A stretch of DNA of 64,000 nt. It comes from Cyanobium sp. ATX 6A2. GTDB taxonomy: Bacteria > Cyanobacteriota > Cyanobacteriia > PCC-6307 > Cyanobiaceae. How positions within the stretch are numbered: position 1 is the first letter of the stretch; each line of letters starts with the position of its first letter. The stretch spans positions 1 to 64,000 of the forward strand of contig NZ_JAGQCU010000017.1 of NCBI RefSeq assembly GCF_024346355.1. Direction: 5' to 3'. Positions 45,075-54,233 of this stretch are shown here, piece after piece. The notes under the pieces were generated by a model that saw nothing but the letters and a program-made list of their open reading frames with translations, was not told where the DNA came from and did not search any database. A program made the position numbers and the translations under genes.

Positions 45075-46202
45075 TCAGTCGCCCCGGTAGCCCAGCTCGG
45101 TGAGCCGGGCGGCGCTGCGCCGCCAGCCCGGCACCACCTTCACGAACAGCTCGAGATACACAGGCCCGCCGAGCAGCTTCTCCATCTGCAGCCGCGCCCC
45201 CTGGCCGATGGTGCGCAGCATGCGCCCGCCCTTGCCGATCAGGATGCCCTTCTGGCTGGCGCGCTCCACCACCACCGTGGCCAGCACAGCGGTGCGCGGC
45301 CCATCGTCCACCACCCGATCGATGCTCACCGCCACCGAGTGGGGCACCTCCTCGCGGGTGTGGCTGAGCACCTGCTCGCGGACCAGCTCGGCCATCAGCA
45401 CCTGCTCGGGCTGATCGCTCACCGTATCGGGGGGGTAGAGGTGGCCACCGGGTGGCAGGGCCGCTCCCAGGGCCTGCACCAGATCGGCGGTGCCCTCGCC
45501 GCTGAGGGCACTCACTCGATGCAGGGGCCAGGTCAGGGGCGGCCGCTCCCCGTCGCCGGCCAGCAGCTGGCGGTAGCTGTCCTCCAGGTTCTCGGCCTGC
45601 GCGGGCGCCACCTGATCCCACTTGTTGAGGGCCACGTGCACTGGCTGGCGGCAGTGGCGCAGCAGCTCCACGATGAAGCCGTCGCCGCGGCCGGCGTTCT
45701 CGCTGCCATCCACCAGCAGCAGCACCACGTCCACGTCGCCGATGGCGCTGCGGGCGGCTTTCACCAGCCGCTCGCCCAGCAGATGGTGGGGCTTGTGGAT
45801 GCCGGGGGTGTCGAGCAGCACCAGCTGGGCAGCGGGGGTGGTGAGGATGGCCCGCAGGCGATGGCGGGTGGTTTGCGCCACCGGCGAGGTGATCGCCACC
45901 TTCTGACCCACCAGTTGGTTGAGCAGGGTGCTCTTGCCCACGTTGGGGCGGCCGATCAGGGCCACGAAGCCGGAGCGGAACGGCGCTGCTGCGCCCGCGT
46001 CATCAGTGACAGCGTCTGAGGCGACAGCGTTGCCCAGGGTGTCGCTCCGGGTGCCGCTGGCCAGGAGCCGCGCCGATTCGGCGGGATCGGGAATCGGCAG
46101 CAGCACGCCGGCATCGCCAGCGGGCATGCCCAGGCGGCCCTGTGCGTTGCCGGTGCTGCCGGTGCTGCCGGTGCTGCTGGCGCTGAAGGGGTGCGGGTCC
46201 AT
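45075..46202 (-). CDS. era: GTPase Era
   Basis: A 375-residue ribosome-assembly GTPase acting on 16S rRNA 3' ends. G1 is ALIGRPNVGKSTLLNQ, G2 TTRHRLRA, G3 LLDTPGIHKPHHLLGE, G4 ALNKWDQ, and the KH domain is near 300 (GILIGKGGRMLRTIG). An extra ~75-residue N-terminal stretch precedes the G domain; it is Ser/Thr/Gly/Ala-rich and includes a TGSTGSTGN run, so the true start may be further in. The start at 46202 is the most upstream that avoids the divergent gene at 46245. Confidence 0.93.
   Translation of the reverse strand: MDPHPFSASSTGSTGSTGNAQGRLGMPAGDAGVLLPIPDPAESARLLASGTRSDTLGNAVASDAVTDDAGAAAPFRSGFVALIGRPNVGKSTLLNQLVGQKVAITSPVAQTTRHRLRAILTTPAAQLVLLDTPGIHKPHHLLGERLVKAARSAIGDVDVVLLLVDGSENAGRGDGFIVELLRHCRQPVHVALNKWDQVAPAQAENLEDSYRQLLAGDGERPPLTWPLHRVSALSGEGTADLVQALGAALPPGGHLYPPDTVSDQPEQVLMAELVREQVLSHTREEVPHSVAVSIDRVVDDGPRTAVLATVVVERASQKGILIGKGGRMLRTIGQGARLQMEKLLGGPVYLELFVKVVPGWRRSAARLTELGYRGD
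46152..46178 (-). repeat. 9-bp tandem repeat in era N-terminal extension
   Basis: Two perfect GGTGCTGCC units followed by GGTGCTGCT. On the coding strand they encode the run STGSTGSTG. Typical slippage-prone low complexity within an unconserved extension. Confidence 0.85.
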
Positions 46203-46244
46203 AACCTCAACACTGCCAGTTCGCTGCACCCGGCGCCGCTTGCC

Positions 46245-46769
46245 ATGACCACCACCCCCCTCGAACCCACCTTCCAGCAGGCCATGGAGATCACGGCCCA
46301 GTGGCTGGGGCTGTGGGAGAACGGCGAACTCAGCGATGAGGTGCTGGCCGATCGGGTCGCCGAGCTGGTGGCCAGCCGGGACGGCGGCCGCGGCTTCTTC
46401 GTGATCAGCCTGGTTGGCGACTGTCCGCTGATGGACCGTCTCCCAGACCCCCTGGTGCTGCAGCTGCGGGAGGCCGGAGCGGGCGTGGTGGACCTCACCG
46501 CCCGCAACCTGGCCATGAGCACGGCCATGGCCCTGCACCATCAGCGCCTCGGAGACGCTCAGCAGCAGGCGGGGTCGGAGCGGGTGCGGCGGCGCTGCAC
46601 CGACCTGCTGCGGCTGCTGGAGCCGCTGGCCGTGAAGGAACGGCTGGAAACACTGCTGGCTGCCGCCCGCGACGGCGCCGGAGACGACGTGGCCTTCCTG
46701 GAGCGCTGGGGCTATGACGCCGAGCAGAAGCGTGCCATCACCGGGGCGATCGAGGCCGTGGCTGACTGA
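46245..46769 (+). CDS. Conserved-type hypothetical protein
   Basis: A 174-residue soluble protein, not assigned to a characterised family. The N-terminal helix LEPTFQQAMEITAQWLGLW is followed by DRVAELVASRDGGRGFFVIS and a mostly helical, Arg/Leu-rich C-terminal half. The sequence has the look of the cyanobacterial conserved proteins that adopt all-alpha folds; no catalytic motif is visible. Divergent from era, with 42 bp between the start codons. Confidence 0.65.
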   Translation: MTTTPLEPTFQQAMEITAQWLGLWENGELSDEVLADRVAELVASRDGGRGFFVISLVGDCPLMDRLPDPLVLQLREAGAGVVDLTARNLAMSTAMALHHQRLGDAQQQAGSERVRRRCTDLLRLLEPLAVKERLETLLAAARDGAGDDVAFLERWGYDAEQKRAITGAIEAVAD

Positions 46770-46805
46770 GGATCAGTGGCATGCGGCTGGCATCAAACTG
46801 GCATT

Positions 46806-46840
46806 AAAAAGGGTTCTGTACAGGCTGTACAGAACCCCCA
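46806..46840 (-). terminator. Intrinsic terminator downstream of the Bax-inhibitor-1 gene
   Basis: On the minus strand GGGTTCTGTACAG and its exact reverse complement CTGTACAGAACCC form a 13-bp stem around one base (27 bp, 46811-46837). TTTTT follows at once (AAAAA at 46806-46810 on plus). The stem plus T-run and the position 65 bp after the stop of the 46905-47642 gene make this a good Rho-independent terminator. Confidence 0.85.
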
Positions 46841-46904
46841 GTTCTTGAAACGTCTCTGAATTCTGAACTCAGCGGTTGCTGGAGCGATCCGTCTGCTGGA
46901 GCGA

Positions 46905-47642
46905 TCAGTCGCGGCGGCCACCGCCCTGCAGGGCGATGATCAGACGCAGGATGAAGATGAACAGGTTGATGTAGGTGAGATACATCCCCAGTGCCCCGGC
47001 CAGGTATTGATCGTCGTTGTATGTGCGCGGCATCGTGTAAAAGTCCACGAAGGCCGCCCCCACGAACAGCACGGTGCCGAAGCCGGCAATGATCAGTTCC
47101 AGGCCCGTGCCGCCGAACATGCCGGGCACGAAGATGCTGCCCACGATCTGCACCACCATCGCGATCAGCAAGCCGACGATGCCCAGACCCACCACACCGG
47201 TGAGGGCCTGGCCGACGCTGTCGCTCATGCGCCGGCCGACGAAGGAGGCGATCACGAAGGTGATGCCGGTGGCCAGGGTGGCGGTGCCGATCGCGCCCAC
47301 GCCGGCCACGCTGACTGCGTAGGCGACGATGCCGCTGAGGGTGAAGCCGGTGATCAGGCTGTAGGCGGCCAGCAGGGGCAGAGCGGAGCTGTTCTGCGAC
47401 TTCCTGGCGACGTTCTGGGCCACGAAGAAGAGGATGAAGTTGCCGACCAGGGCCACCCAGAACAGGGGCATGAACAGCCCCGGGCTACTGGCCATCAGGG
47501 TGAGGCCCCCGAGCACGCCCGCGGCGGTGAGCACCATGCCGCCACCCACGTAGGGCAGGGCTTTGTTCACGACGTTGGGGCCCACCAGGGCGCTGGATTG
47601 CGCCTCGCGGATGGCCTCCTGAAAATTGCTGCTGGCAGGCAT
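46905..47642 (-). CDS. Bax inhibitor-1/YccA family membrane protein
   Basis: A 245-residue protein from the ATG at 47642 (an upstream start would add six residues). Seven membrane helices spaced through residues 30-235. It has SLITGFTLSGI, the short loop FVGRRMSDSVGQAL, FGTVLFVGAAFVDFYTMPRT and a final helix YLTYINLFIFILRLIIAL. The family is a pH-sensitive Ca2+ leak or stress protein; the bacterial role is poorly known. Monocistronic, ended by a clear hairpin terminator. Confidence 0.85.
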   Translation of the reverse strand: MPASSNFQEAIREAQSSALVGPNVVNKALPYVGGGMVLTAAGVLGGLTLMASSPGLFMPLFWVALVGNFILFFVAQNVARKSQNSSALPLLAAYSLITGFTLSGIVAYAVSVAGVGAIGTATLATGITFVIASFVGRRMSDSVGQALTGVVGLGIVGLLIAMVVQIVGSIFVPGMFGGTGLELIIAGFGTVLFVGAAFVDFYTMPRTYNDDQYLAGALGMYLTYINLFIFILRLIIALQGGGRRD

Positions 47643-47734
47643 GGCGCCCCAGAACTTCAAACTCCATCCATCCTGCCAGCGTCCGGCCGCTGGCGACAGC
47701 GCCCGGATGCTCCCCCTGGTGCGGATCTCCCCCT

Positions 47735-48727
47735 TCAGCGCCGGCGCTTGTCGCGCTGCTCGTAGGCCGTCACCAGCCGCTGCACCAGGGGGTGGCGCAC
47801 CACGTCGGCGGCGCTGAGATGGCAGATGGCCACCCCCTCCACCCCGTCGAGCACCTGGGCCGCTTCCACCAGCCCGCTCACCATCGCGCTGGGCAGGTCG
47901 GTCTGGCTGGGGTCACCGGTGACCACCATGCGCGAGTTCTCGCCCAGGCGGGTGACCACCATGCGCATCTGGGCGCTGGTGGTGTTCTGGGCCTCATCGA
48001 GGATCACGAAGGCGTCGGCCAGTGTGCGTCCGCGCATGTAGGCCAGGGGGGCCACCTCGATCACACCCTTCTCCAGCAGCACGCCGGTGCGCTCCGCCCC
48101 CAGCAGGGTGTGCAGGGCGTCGTAGAGGGGCCGCAGATAGGGATCCACCTTCTGCTGCAGGTCGCCGGGCAGGAAGCCGAGGCGTTCACCGGCCTCCACC
48201 GCCGGCCGGGTGAGGATCAGCTTCTCCACCCGCCGGTCCTGGAGCATGCGCACCGCCAGCACGGTGGCCAGGAAGGTTTTGCCGGTGCCGGCCGGGCCCA
48301 GGGCCAGGGTGAGGTCGTGGCGCTCCATGGCCTGTACGTAGGCCTTCTGGCGCAGGGTGCGCGGCCGCAGCAGGCGGCCGGTCTGGCTGCGGGCCAGCAC
48401 CAGGTTGCCGAGGTCGCGGTGCTCCTCGCCGCGGCCGCTGTCGAGGGCCTGCAGGGCGGTGTTGAGGTCCACCTGACTGATGCTCTGGCCGTCCTGCCAG
48501 AGGGGCCGCAGCAGATCGAGCAGGGAGGTGGCGCGCTCCAACTGGGGAGCTCGGGCCCGCAGGCACAGATCCAGACCCCGCAGCACCACAGAGGCGCCGG
48601 TGAGGGCTTCGAGCCGGCGCAGGGTGGCTTCCCCCTCACCGGCCAGGGCCAGGGCCGCCTGCGGTGAGGGCAGGGAGAGGGTGGCGCTGCAGAGGCCTTC
48701 GGATTCGGCCATCGGGCCGTAGCTCAA
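47735..48727 (-). CDS. phoH: PhoH-family ATPase
   Basis: A 330-residue protein: an N-terminal KH-like/RNA-binding region (residues 1-120) and a P-loop ATPase with Walker [38 protein letters not shown] (Walker B) and [11 protein letters not shown]. Bacterial PhoH acts in RNA metabolism and often pairs with YbeY. A TTG start overlaps the rpsP stop (TTGA); the ATG at 48712 is an alternative. It follows rpsP and precedes the intergenic region before the Bax-inhibitor-1 gene. Confidence 0.92.
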   Translation of the reverse strand: MSYGPMAESEGLCSATLSLPSPQAALALAGEGEATLRRLEALTGASVVLRGLDLCLRARAPQLERATSLLDLLRPLWQDGQSISQVDLNTALQALDSGRGEEHRDLGNLVLARSQTGRLLRPRTLRQKAYVQAMERHDLTLALGPAGTGKTFLATVLAVRMLQDRRVEKLILTRPAVEAGERLGFLPGDLQQKVDPYLRPLYDALHTLLGAERTGVLLEKGVIEVAPLAYMRGRTLADAFVILDEAQNTTSAQMRMVVTRLGENSRMVVTGDPSQTDLPSAMVSGLVEAAQVLDGVEGVAICHLSAADVVRHPLVQRLVTAYEQRDKRRR

Positions 48728-49158
48728 GCGTCCGCGGGGGCCTCGTCGGCGGGAGCTTCGGCAGCTTCGGCTTGAGCAGCGGCGGCAGCGGCAGCGGCTT
48801 CAGCAGCGGCGGCAGCTTCAGCTGCCTTGGCCTCGGCGGCTTCCCTGGCGGCCTGTTTGGCGGCAGCCTCGCGGGCGGCGGCCTGCTTCTTCTGGCCCAC
48901 CACCACTGATGGCCGCACGCTCTTCTCCACCAGGCCGCCGCGCTCCAGCAGGGTCAGCACGGTGTCGGTGGGCTGGGCGCCCTGGGCCAGGCGGGAACGG
49001 ATGGCCTCGGTGTCGAGCCGGGTTTCCTTGGTGCGGGGGTTGTAGAAGCCCAGCTCTTCAAGCGGCCGACCGTCGCGGCGGGAGGTGCTGTTGACGGCCA
49101 CCAGACGGAAGCTCGCTTCCCGCTTCTTGCCAAACCGCTTCAGGCGGAGCTTGATCAT
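48724..49158 (-). CDS. rpsP: 30S ribosomal protein S16 with long C-terminal tail
   Basis: A 144-residue protein; the ordinary S16 fold is in the first ~85 residues ([46 protein letters not shown]). The remaining ~55 residues are a charged then Ala/Glu-rich tail ([18 protein letters not shown]). Most bacterial S16 are 80-90 residues, while cyanobacterial S16 often have such extensions. It overlaps phoH by 4 bp and follows ffh by 58 bp. Confidence 0.93.
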   Translation of the reverse strand: MIKLRLKRFGKKREASFRLVAVNSTSRRDGRPLEELGFYNPRTKETRLDTEAIRSRLAQGAQPTDTVLTLLERGGLVEKSVRPSVVVGQKKQAAAREAAAKQAAREAAEAKAAEAAAAAEAAAAAAAAQAEAAEAPADEAPADA

Positions 49159-49216
49159 CGTGGCCTAGCCGCAAAAGGGACAAAGAAACAACTTAGCCCC
49201 TGGGGTGCACCGGGTT

Positions 49217-50686
49217 TCAGAGGTCGCCGAAGCCCTTGCGCTTCTTCGCCGGCCTGGGGGCCTTGCCCGGTGCGCGACCACGGCCGTGGCCCGGCGCCCC
49301 CCCAGCCGGCATGCCACCCATCCCCGGCATCCCGGCCATGCCAGGGAAGCCACCGCCCATGCCAGGCATGCCCGGCATGCCGCCGCTCTGGCTCATCTGC
49401 TTCATGAAGCCGCGCATCTTCTGAAAGTCGGCCAGCACCTTGTCCACATCGGCGGGGGGGTGGCCGCTGCCGCCAGCGATGCGCCGGCGACGGGAGGGGG
49501 TGGAGGCCAGCAGGTCGGGGTTGCGCCGCTCCGACTCGGTCATCGAGCCGATCATCGACTCGATCCGCTTGAGCTGCTGCTCCCCCTGCTTGAGCATGCC
49601 GTCGTCGATCTTGTTCATGCCGGGGATCAGCTTCATCAGCCCGCCCAGCGAGCCCATGCGCTTGATCAGGCGCATCTGCTGCAGGAAGTCGGAGAAATCG
49701 AAGGTGGCCTGCTGCAGCTTTTCCTGCATGCGGGCCACATCGGCCAGTTCCACCTCCTTGGTGGCCTTTTCCACCAGGGTGAGCACATCGCCCATGCCCA
49801 GGATGCGACTGGCCATACGCTCGGGGTGGAACGGCTGCAGGGCCTCCACCTTCTCGCCGGTGCCGATGAACTTGATCGGCGCTCCGCTCACCTTGCGGAT
49901 CGAGAGCGCCGCCCCGCCGCGCGAATCGCCGTCGAGCTTGGTGAGCACGGCACCGGTGATGCCCACCTGCTCGTGGAAGGCGCGGGTGAGCTCGGCCGCC
50001 TCCTGGCCGATCATCGAGTCCACCACCAGCAGCACCTCATCGGGCTGGCAGGCCTCGCGGATCCGCACCATCTCCTCCATCATCGATTGATCGATCTGGA
50101 GGCGGCCGGCGGTGTCCACCAGCACGGTGTCGAAGCCCTCCTCGCGGGCCTTGGCGATGCCTGCTGCGGCAATGGCTTCCGGTTTGACGTCGGTGCCGAG
50201 ACTGAACACCTCCACGCCGATCTGGGCGCCCAGGGTCTGCAGTTGCTCGATGGCGGCGGGGCGGTAGACATCGGCGCCCACCATCAGGGCCCTGCGCCCC
50301 TGCTCCTTGAGATGGAGGCCGAGCTTGGCGGTGGCGGTGGTCTTACCGGCTCCCTGCAGACCAGCCATCAGCACCACCGCCGGCTCCCCGGGTCTGCCAC
50401 CGGCAGCCAGGGGAGTGTTCTCGCCGCCCATGGTGTCCACGAGCTGTTCGTGCACCACCTGGATGAATTTCTGATCCGGGCTGACGCCGCGCACCACTTC
50501 GGCGCCGAGGGCCTTCTTGCGCACCTCCGCCACGAACTCCTTCACCACCTGCAGGCTCACATCGGCCTCCAGCAGGGCGCGGCGTACGTCCTTGAGGGCG
50601 CCCTCCACGTTGGTTTCACTGATCGTGGCCTGACCCCTCAGGCCCTTGACCGCATCCTCAAACCGCTGGGAGAGCTCATCGAACAT
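49217..50686 (-). CDS. ffh: Signal recognition particle protein Ffh (SRP54)
   Basis: A 489-residue GTPase that targets nascent membrane proteins. N domain (residues 1-90), G domain with P-loop GLQGAGKTTATAKLGL, VDTAGRLQ, TKLDGDSRGGAAL and GTGEKVEALQPF, then the Met-rich M domain and a Gly/Met/Pro-rich tail (GMPGMPGMGGG). Length is typical. The SRP RNA gene is not visible in the window. On the same strand as rpsP and phoH; an rpsP-ffh neighbourhood is common in bacteria. Confidence 0.95.
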   Translation of the reverse strand: MFDELSQRFEDAVKGLRGQATISETNVEGALKDVRRALLEADVSLQVVKEFVAEVRKKALGAEVVRGVSPDQKFIQVVHEQLVDTMGGENTPLAAGGRPGEPAVVLMAGLQGAGKTTATAKLGLHLKEQGRRALMVGADVYRPAAIEQLQTLGAQIGVEVFSLGTDVKPEAIAAAGIAKAREEGFDTVLVDTAGRLQIDQSMMEEMVRIREACQPDEVLLVVDSMIGQEAAELTRAFHEQVGITGAVLTKLDGDSRGGAALSIRKVSGAPIKFIGTGEKVEALQPFHPERMASRILGMGDVLTLVEKATKEVELADVARMQEKLQQATFDFSDFLQQMRLIKRMGSLGGLMKLIPGMNKIDDGMLKQGEQQLKRIESMIGSMTESERRNPDLLASTPSRRRRIAGGSGHPPADVDKVLADFQKMRGFMKQMSQSGGMPGMPGMGGGFPGMAGMPGMGGMPAGGAPGHGRGRAPGKAPRPAKKRKGFGDL

Positions 50687-50755
50687 GGCGGTATGGCCTG
50701 GTGCGGATGGGATGGATCGTAAAAAGCGGCCGGCGCCAGCTTCGCGGCAGCCTGC

Positions 50756-52816
50756 TCAGTTCACGCGCTCGAAGCTCACCAGCCGCCAGGTGTCGCCCTC
50801 GCGGCTGAACACGTAGCGGTTGCGCAGGGTGAGGTTGCTGGCCTCACCCACGGCCTGGCCCTGGCTGTCGCGGCGTTCGCCCCGGTAGCGGATGCTGGCC
50901 ACCGCGGTGACACGCTGGGGCGTGCTGGCCTCCAGGCGCAGGTTCTCCACGCTGGTGTCGATGCGCTGGGTGTGGTTTCTGGCCTGGTCGGAGCGCCGTT
51001 CGGCCTGCAGCTGGCGCAACTGACCGTCCTGGGCGAGGTCGTCCAGCTTGGCCTTCGGCTCTTCGCCGGCCAGCACCGCCGACTTGGCCGTCAGCCAGGT
51101 CTCGAGCAGGGTCTGGATCTCGGTTGGGCTGGGCTCGTCGCTGCGCAGCGGAATCGCCGCCGGCGGAGCTGGGGCAGGGGTGGCTGGCGGAGCCGGGACA
51201 GCGCCCCCGGTTGCACCGTCGCCGCTCGCCGCCTCCCCGTTGGCCGCACCGCTCTGCTCTGGTGCCTCTGGGCTGCCGTTGCTGCCGCCGGTGCCCTCGG
51301 CGGCCGGCTCAACCCCCACCCCAGCCGGCCTGGACCGCAGCAGCGTGACCAGGCCCAGGGCCACCAGCGCGGCGGCAAGGGCGGCGGCCAACAGCAGGGC
51401 CGGCCGCCGCCAGCGCCCGGCCATCCACCCCGGCACAGCCTGCTGCTCCTCAGCGTCCTCCGCCCCATCCAGGCTGTCGTCGCTGTCGCCGTTGTCTTCG
51501 CCCAGGGGCCCGAAGCCGAGCAAGGCCTGGGCTCCGGGCAGGGCCGCGCCAGCCAGGGCGAAGGGTGAGCGCAGGCCAGCGCCGAACAGCGGCTGGCTGC
51601 CCGCGGGGCTGTCCGGGCTGAAGGTGGTGGCCGCGGTGGCGGCCACGGGTGACGGCTGCAGGCTGTCGAGGTAAGCCTGCACGTCGCGATCGGCGAAGTA
51701 GGCCTCGAGGTCGGCGTCGGCCTCCAGGTCGCGGTAGCCGGGCAGCACGTCCCGGGCCAGCCAGTCGCGGCAGTAGGCGCACACCTGGGCCAGGGGATCG
51801 TCGCTCTGGCGGGCCGCCCACTGCTTGAGCTCCTCGCTTGCGGCCTCGGCAAACTGAAACTCGGCGCTGTCCACCTGGCCCAGCAACAGGTTCAGGCAGG
51901 CCAGCAGGGGCTGCAGTTCCGGCTTGTCGAGGACCAGCAGCCGGCTGCGGGCGGCAGCGATCCGCTCCGGTTTGCGCTGCGCGAAACCGAGCGCGGTGAG
52001 GGCCGTGGCGGCCAGGAAGTCGGCATAGGCCGACTGGGGTGCCCAGCGCTCGAACAGATCGATCTGCTCCTGCACCGTGAGGTAGGCGCGGATCTGGCGG
52101 AAGAAGGCCTGGAATTCCTCCGCGCTGAAATCGGGGTCGCCGTGGCCGTCCAGCCCCCCCCGTTCGGCCACCAGCTCCTCCAGCAGTGCCAGTCCGTCGC
52201 TGCGCTCCTGGGTGGAGCCGAGGTCGCGGCTGAGCAGATCGAGCACCCGGTAGGGCCGCAGGGTGCGGCGCTGGCTGGCCATCCGCTGGCGCAGCTCGCC
52301 GTGCTGACCCATGCGCTGCAGCAGCTGGCTGCCCTGGCCCAGCACCTGGGCCGCGGCTTCGTAGCGGCGCTCCTGGCGCAGTTCTGAGGCTGCCTCCAGG
52401 CAGGCCAGGCCGGCCAGCAGGCTCAGATCGGCTTCCCGGCCGCTGCCCAGGGCCGGGGCCTGGGGCGGCTGCAGGGCACGGCTGGTCAGCTCAAAGCAGT
52501 CGATGGGCAGGCCCGCCTCCAGCAGCAGCAGCAGGCCTGCCACGTCCTTGCTGGCCGGCACATCCAGGGCGGCCAGCAGCGATTCCCCCGACGCGCTGAG
52601 GGCGGTGAGTTCTGATTCGTAGTGGGATCGCCGCACCGGATCCGTGAGCAGGTCGGCGCTGCTGCGGAGCAGCTCGGCACGGGCCTGCAGGGTGTCCAGC
52701 GTGAAGCCCTGCTCGGGGGGACGATCGATGCGCTGCTCTGACACGCGGAGCACCGACTGCAGATCGGTGTTGGGGCTCACTCCGAGCAAGCGGAAGTGAT
52801 CGATCGGTAGGTCCAA
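50756..52816 (-). CDS. ftn2: Cell division protein Ftn2/ZipN (ARC6 homologue)
   Basis: A 686-residue division protein that anchors FtsZ in cyanobacteria. It begins with a J-like domain (LPIDHFRLLGVSPN, then DPVRRSHYESEL), continues with a long helical ARC6-type region, one membrane helix near residue 470 (LLLAAALAAALVALGLVTLL), a Pro/Ala/Gly-rich linker and a C-terminal IMS domain (ETWLTAKSAVLAGEEPKAKL, ending LVSFERVN). The C-terminal domain would be periplasmic. It lies 69 bp after ffh. No other divisome gene is here. Confidence 0.85.
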   Translation of the reverse strand: MDLPIDHFRLLGVSPNTDLQSVLRVSEQRIDRPPEQGFTLDTLQARAELLRSSADLLTDPVRRSHYESELTALSASGESLLAALDVPASKDVAGLLLLLEAGLPIDCFELTSRALQPPQAPALGSGREADLSLLAGLACLEAASELRQERRYEAAAQVLGQGSQLLQRMGQHGELRQRMASQRRTLRPYRVLDLLSRDLGSTQERSDGLALLEELVAERGGLDGHGDPDFSAEEFQAFFRQIRAYLTVQEQIDLFERWAPQSAYADFLAATALTALGFAQRKPERIAAARSRLLVLDKPELQPLLACLNLLLGQVDSAEFQFAEAASEELKQWAARQSDDPLAQVCAYCRDWLARDVLPGYRDLEADADLEAYFADRDVQAYLDSLQPSPVAATAATTFSPDSPAGSQPLFGAGLRSPFALAGAALPGAQALLGFGPLGEDNGDSDDSLDGAEDAEEQQAVPGWMAGRWRRPALLLAAALAAALVALGLVTLLRSRPAGVGVEPAAEGTGGSNGSPEAPEQSGAANGEAASGDGATGGAVPAPPATPAPAPPAAIPLRSDEPSPTEIQTLLETWLTAKSAVLAGEEPKAKLDDLAQDGQLRQLQAERRSDQARNHTQRIDTSVENLRLEASTPQRVTAVASIRYRGERRDSQGQAVGEASNLTLRNRYVFSREGDTWRLVSFERVN

Positions 52817-53072
52817 TCCCCTCGCTCGGGCGGGTGTCCGACTGTATACAGGGTCCGTCGAGAAGAGAATTGATTACTGGGACATGGCCACCGGGGACTG
52901 ACCATCGTGGACACTGCGGCCGGGGCCAGACCCCGTAGAGTCCGGCCACGATTTCAGGCCATACCCTCCAAGTCCTGTTCACCTTCCCTTCCACCCAGCC
53001 ACACAGCCCCAGCAACCCAGCTCCATCCACACACCCGAGTTCAGAGCCCGCCCTGACCAGCACCTTGACCCG
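52817..53072. other. Intergenic region between ftn2 and pdhA
   Basis: The longest gap in the window, about 256 bp, between divergent ftn2 and pdhA starts. It should hold both promoters. A perfect 10-bp palindrome CTGTATACAG lies at 52843-52852, and a TAGAGT at 52936-52941 could be a -10 element for pdhA. I see no RNA gene or ORF, and the pdhA-proximal half is C/A-rich. Confidence 0.45.
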
Positions 53073-54200
53073 ATGACCCAGGCAGACACGAGCCGCGACC
53101 TGGCAGGCCAGGCGCTTCAAGGTTCCGGAGCCCCGTCCTGCTCCGCCGACTCCACCCACGTGGCCGGCGCCCACGCCGAGCGGCTCGAGAATCTCTACCC
53201 CGGAACTCCGGCCGTGGTGGATCGGGAGCAGGGCCTGATCCTCTACCGCGACATGGTGCTGGGTCGCCGTTTTGAGGACAAGTGCGCGGAGATGTATTAC
53301 CGCGGCAAGATGTTCGGTTTCGTGCATCTCTACAACGGCCAGGAGGCTGTGAGCACCGGTGTGATCAAGGCCATGAAGGCCCAGCACGACTGGTTCTGCA
53401 GCACCTACCGCGATCACGTGCATGCCCTGAGCTGCGGCGTTCCGGCACGCGAGGTGATGAGTGAGCTGTTCGGCAAGGAAACGGGTTGCAGCAAGGGTCG
53501 CGGTGGCTCGATGCACCTGTTCTCCAGGGAGCATCACCTGCTTGGGGGCTATGCCTTCATCGGCGAGGGCATTCCGGTGGCCCTGGGGGCGGCCTTCACC
53601 AGCCGCTACAAGCGCGATGCCCTCGGTGATGCCTCCAGCGATGCCGTCACGGCGGCCTTCTTCGGCGACGGCACCTGCAATGTGGGTCAGTTCTACGAGT
53701 GCCTGAACATGGCGGCCCTCTGGAGGCTGCCGATCCTGTTCGTGGTGGAGAACAACAAGTGGGCCATCGGCATGGACCACAACCGCGCCACCAGTGATCC
53801 GGAGATCTGGCGCAAGGCCGCGAGCTTCGGCATCCACGGCGAGGAGGTGGACGGCATGGACGTGCTGGCCGTGCGCGCCGCCGCCGAGCGGGCCATCGAG
53901 AGGGCTCGATCGGGAGAGGGCCCAACCCTGCTGGAGTGCCTCACCTACCGCTACCGCGGCCATTCCCTGGCCGATCCCGATGAGCTGCGTGAGCAGGCCG
54001 AGAAAGAGTTCTGGGCCAAGCGTGACCCGATCAAGGGGCTGGCCGGCCACCTGATCGAGCAGAACCTGGCCACGGCCGATGAGCTCAAGGCCATCGACAA
54101 GGAGATCGACGCCGAAGTGGCCGATGCGGTGGCGTTCGCCCTGGCGGCTCCGGAGCCCAAGGGAGAGGAGCTCACCCGTTACATCTGGGCTGAAGACTGA
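53073..54200 (+). CDS. pdhA: Pyruvate dehydrogenase E1 component, alpha subunit
   Basis: TPP-dependent decarboxylation of pyruvate, feeding the E2 encoded at 10.2 kb. The 375-residue protein has the TPP motif ([23 protein letters not shown]...N), [30 protein letters not shown] and the loop [14 protein letters not shown] containing the usual phosphorylation-loop residues. About 45 extra residues at the N-terminus (to ENLYPG) are variable. E1 beta is not here. Downstream is the convergent HDAC-like gene, 33 bp away. Confidence 0.95.
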   Translation: MTQADTSRDLAGQALQGSGAPSCSADSTHVAGAHAERLENLYPGTPAVVDREQGLILYRDMVLGRRFEDKCAEMYYRGKMFGFVHLYNGQEAVSTGVIKAMKAQHDWFCSTYRDHVHALSCGVPAREVMSELFGKETGCSKGRGGSMHLFSREHHLLGGYAFIGEGIPVALGAAFTSRYKRDALGDASSDAVTAAFFGDGTCNVGQFYECLNMAALWRLPILFVVENNKWAIGMDHNRATSDPEIWRKAASFGIHGEEVDGMDVLAVRAAAERAIERARSGEGPTLLECLTYRYRGHSLADPDELREQAEKEFWAKRDPIKGLAGHLIEQNLATADELKAIDKEIDAEVADAVAFALAAPEPKGEELTRYIWAED

Positions 54201-54233
54201 GCTCAGGATTCAGCTGGGGCGCCAGGGTCCACC

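Noticed and set aside
46811-46837. TGTACA repeats read as a LexA operator
   Set aside because: The spacing between the two GTAC cores is five rather than four, and the hairpin with a T-run is better explained as a terminator.
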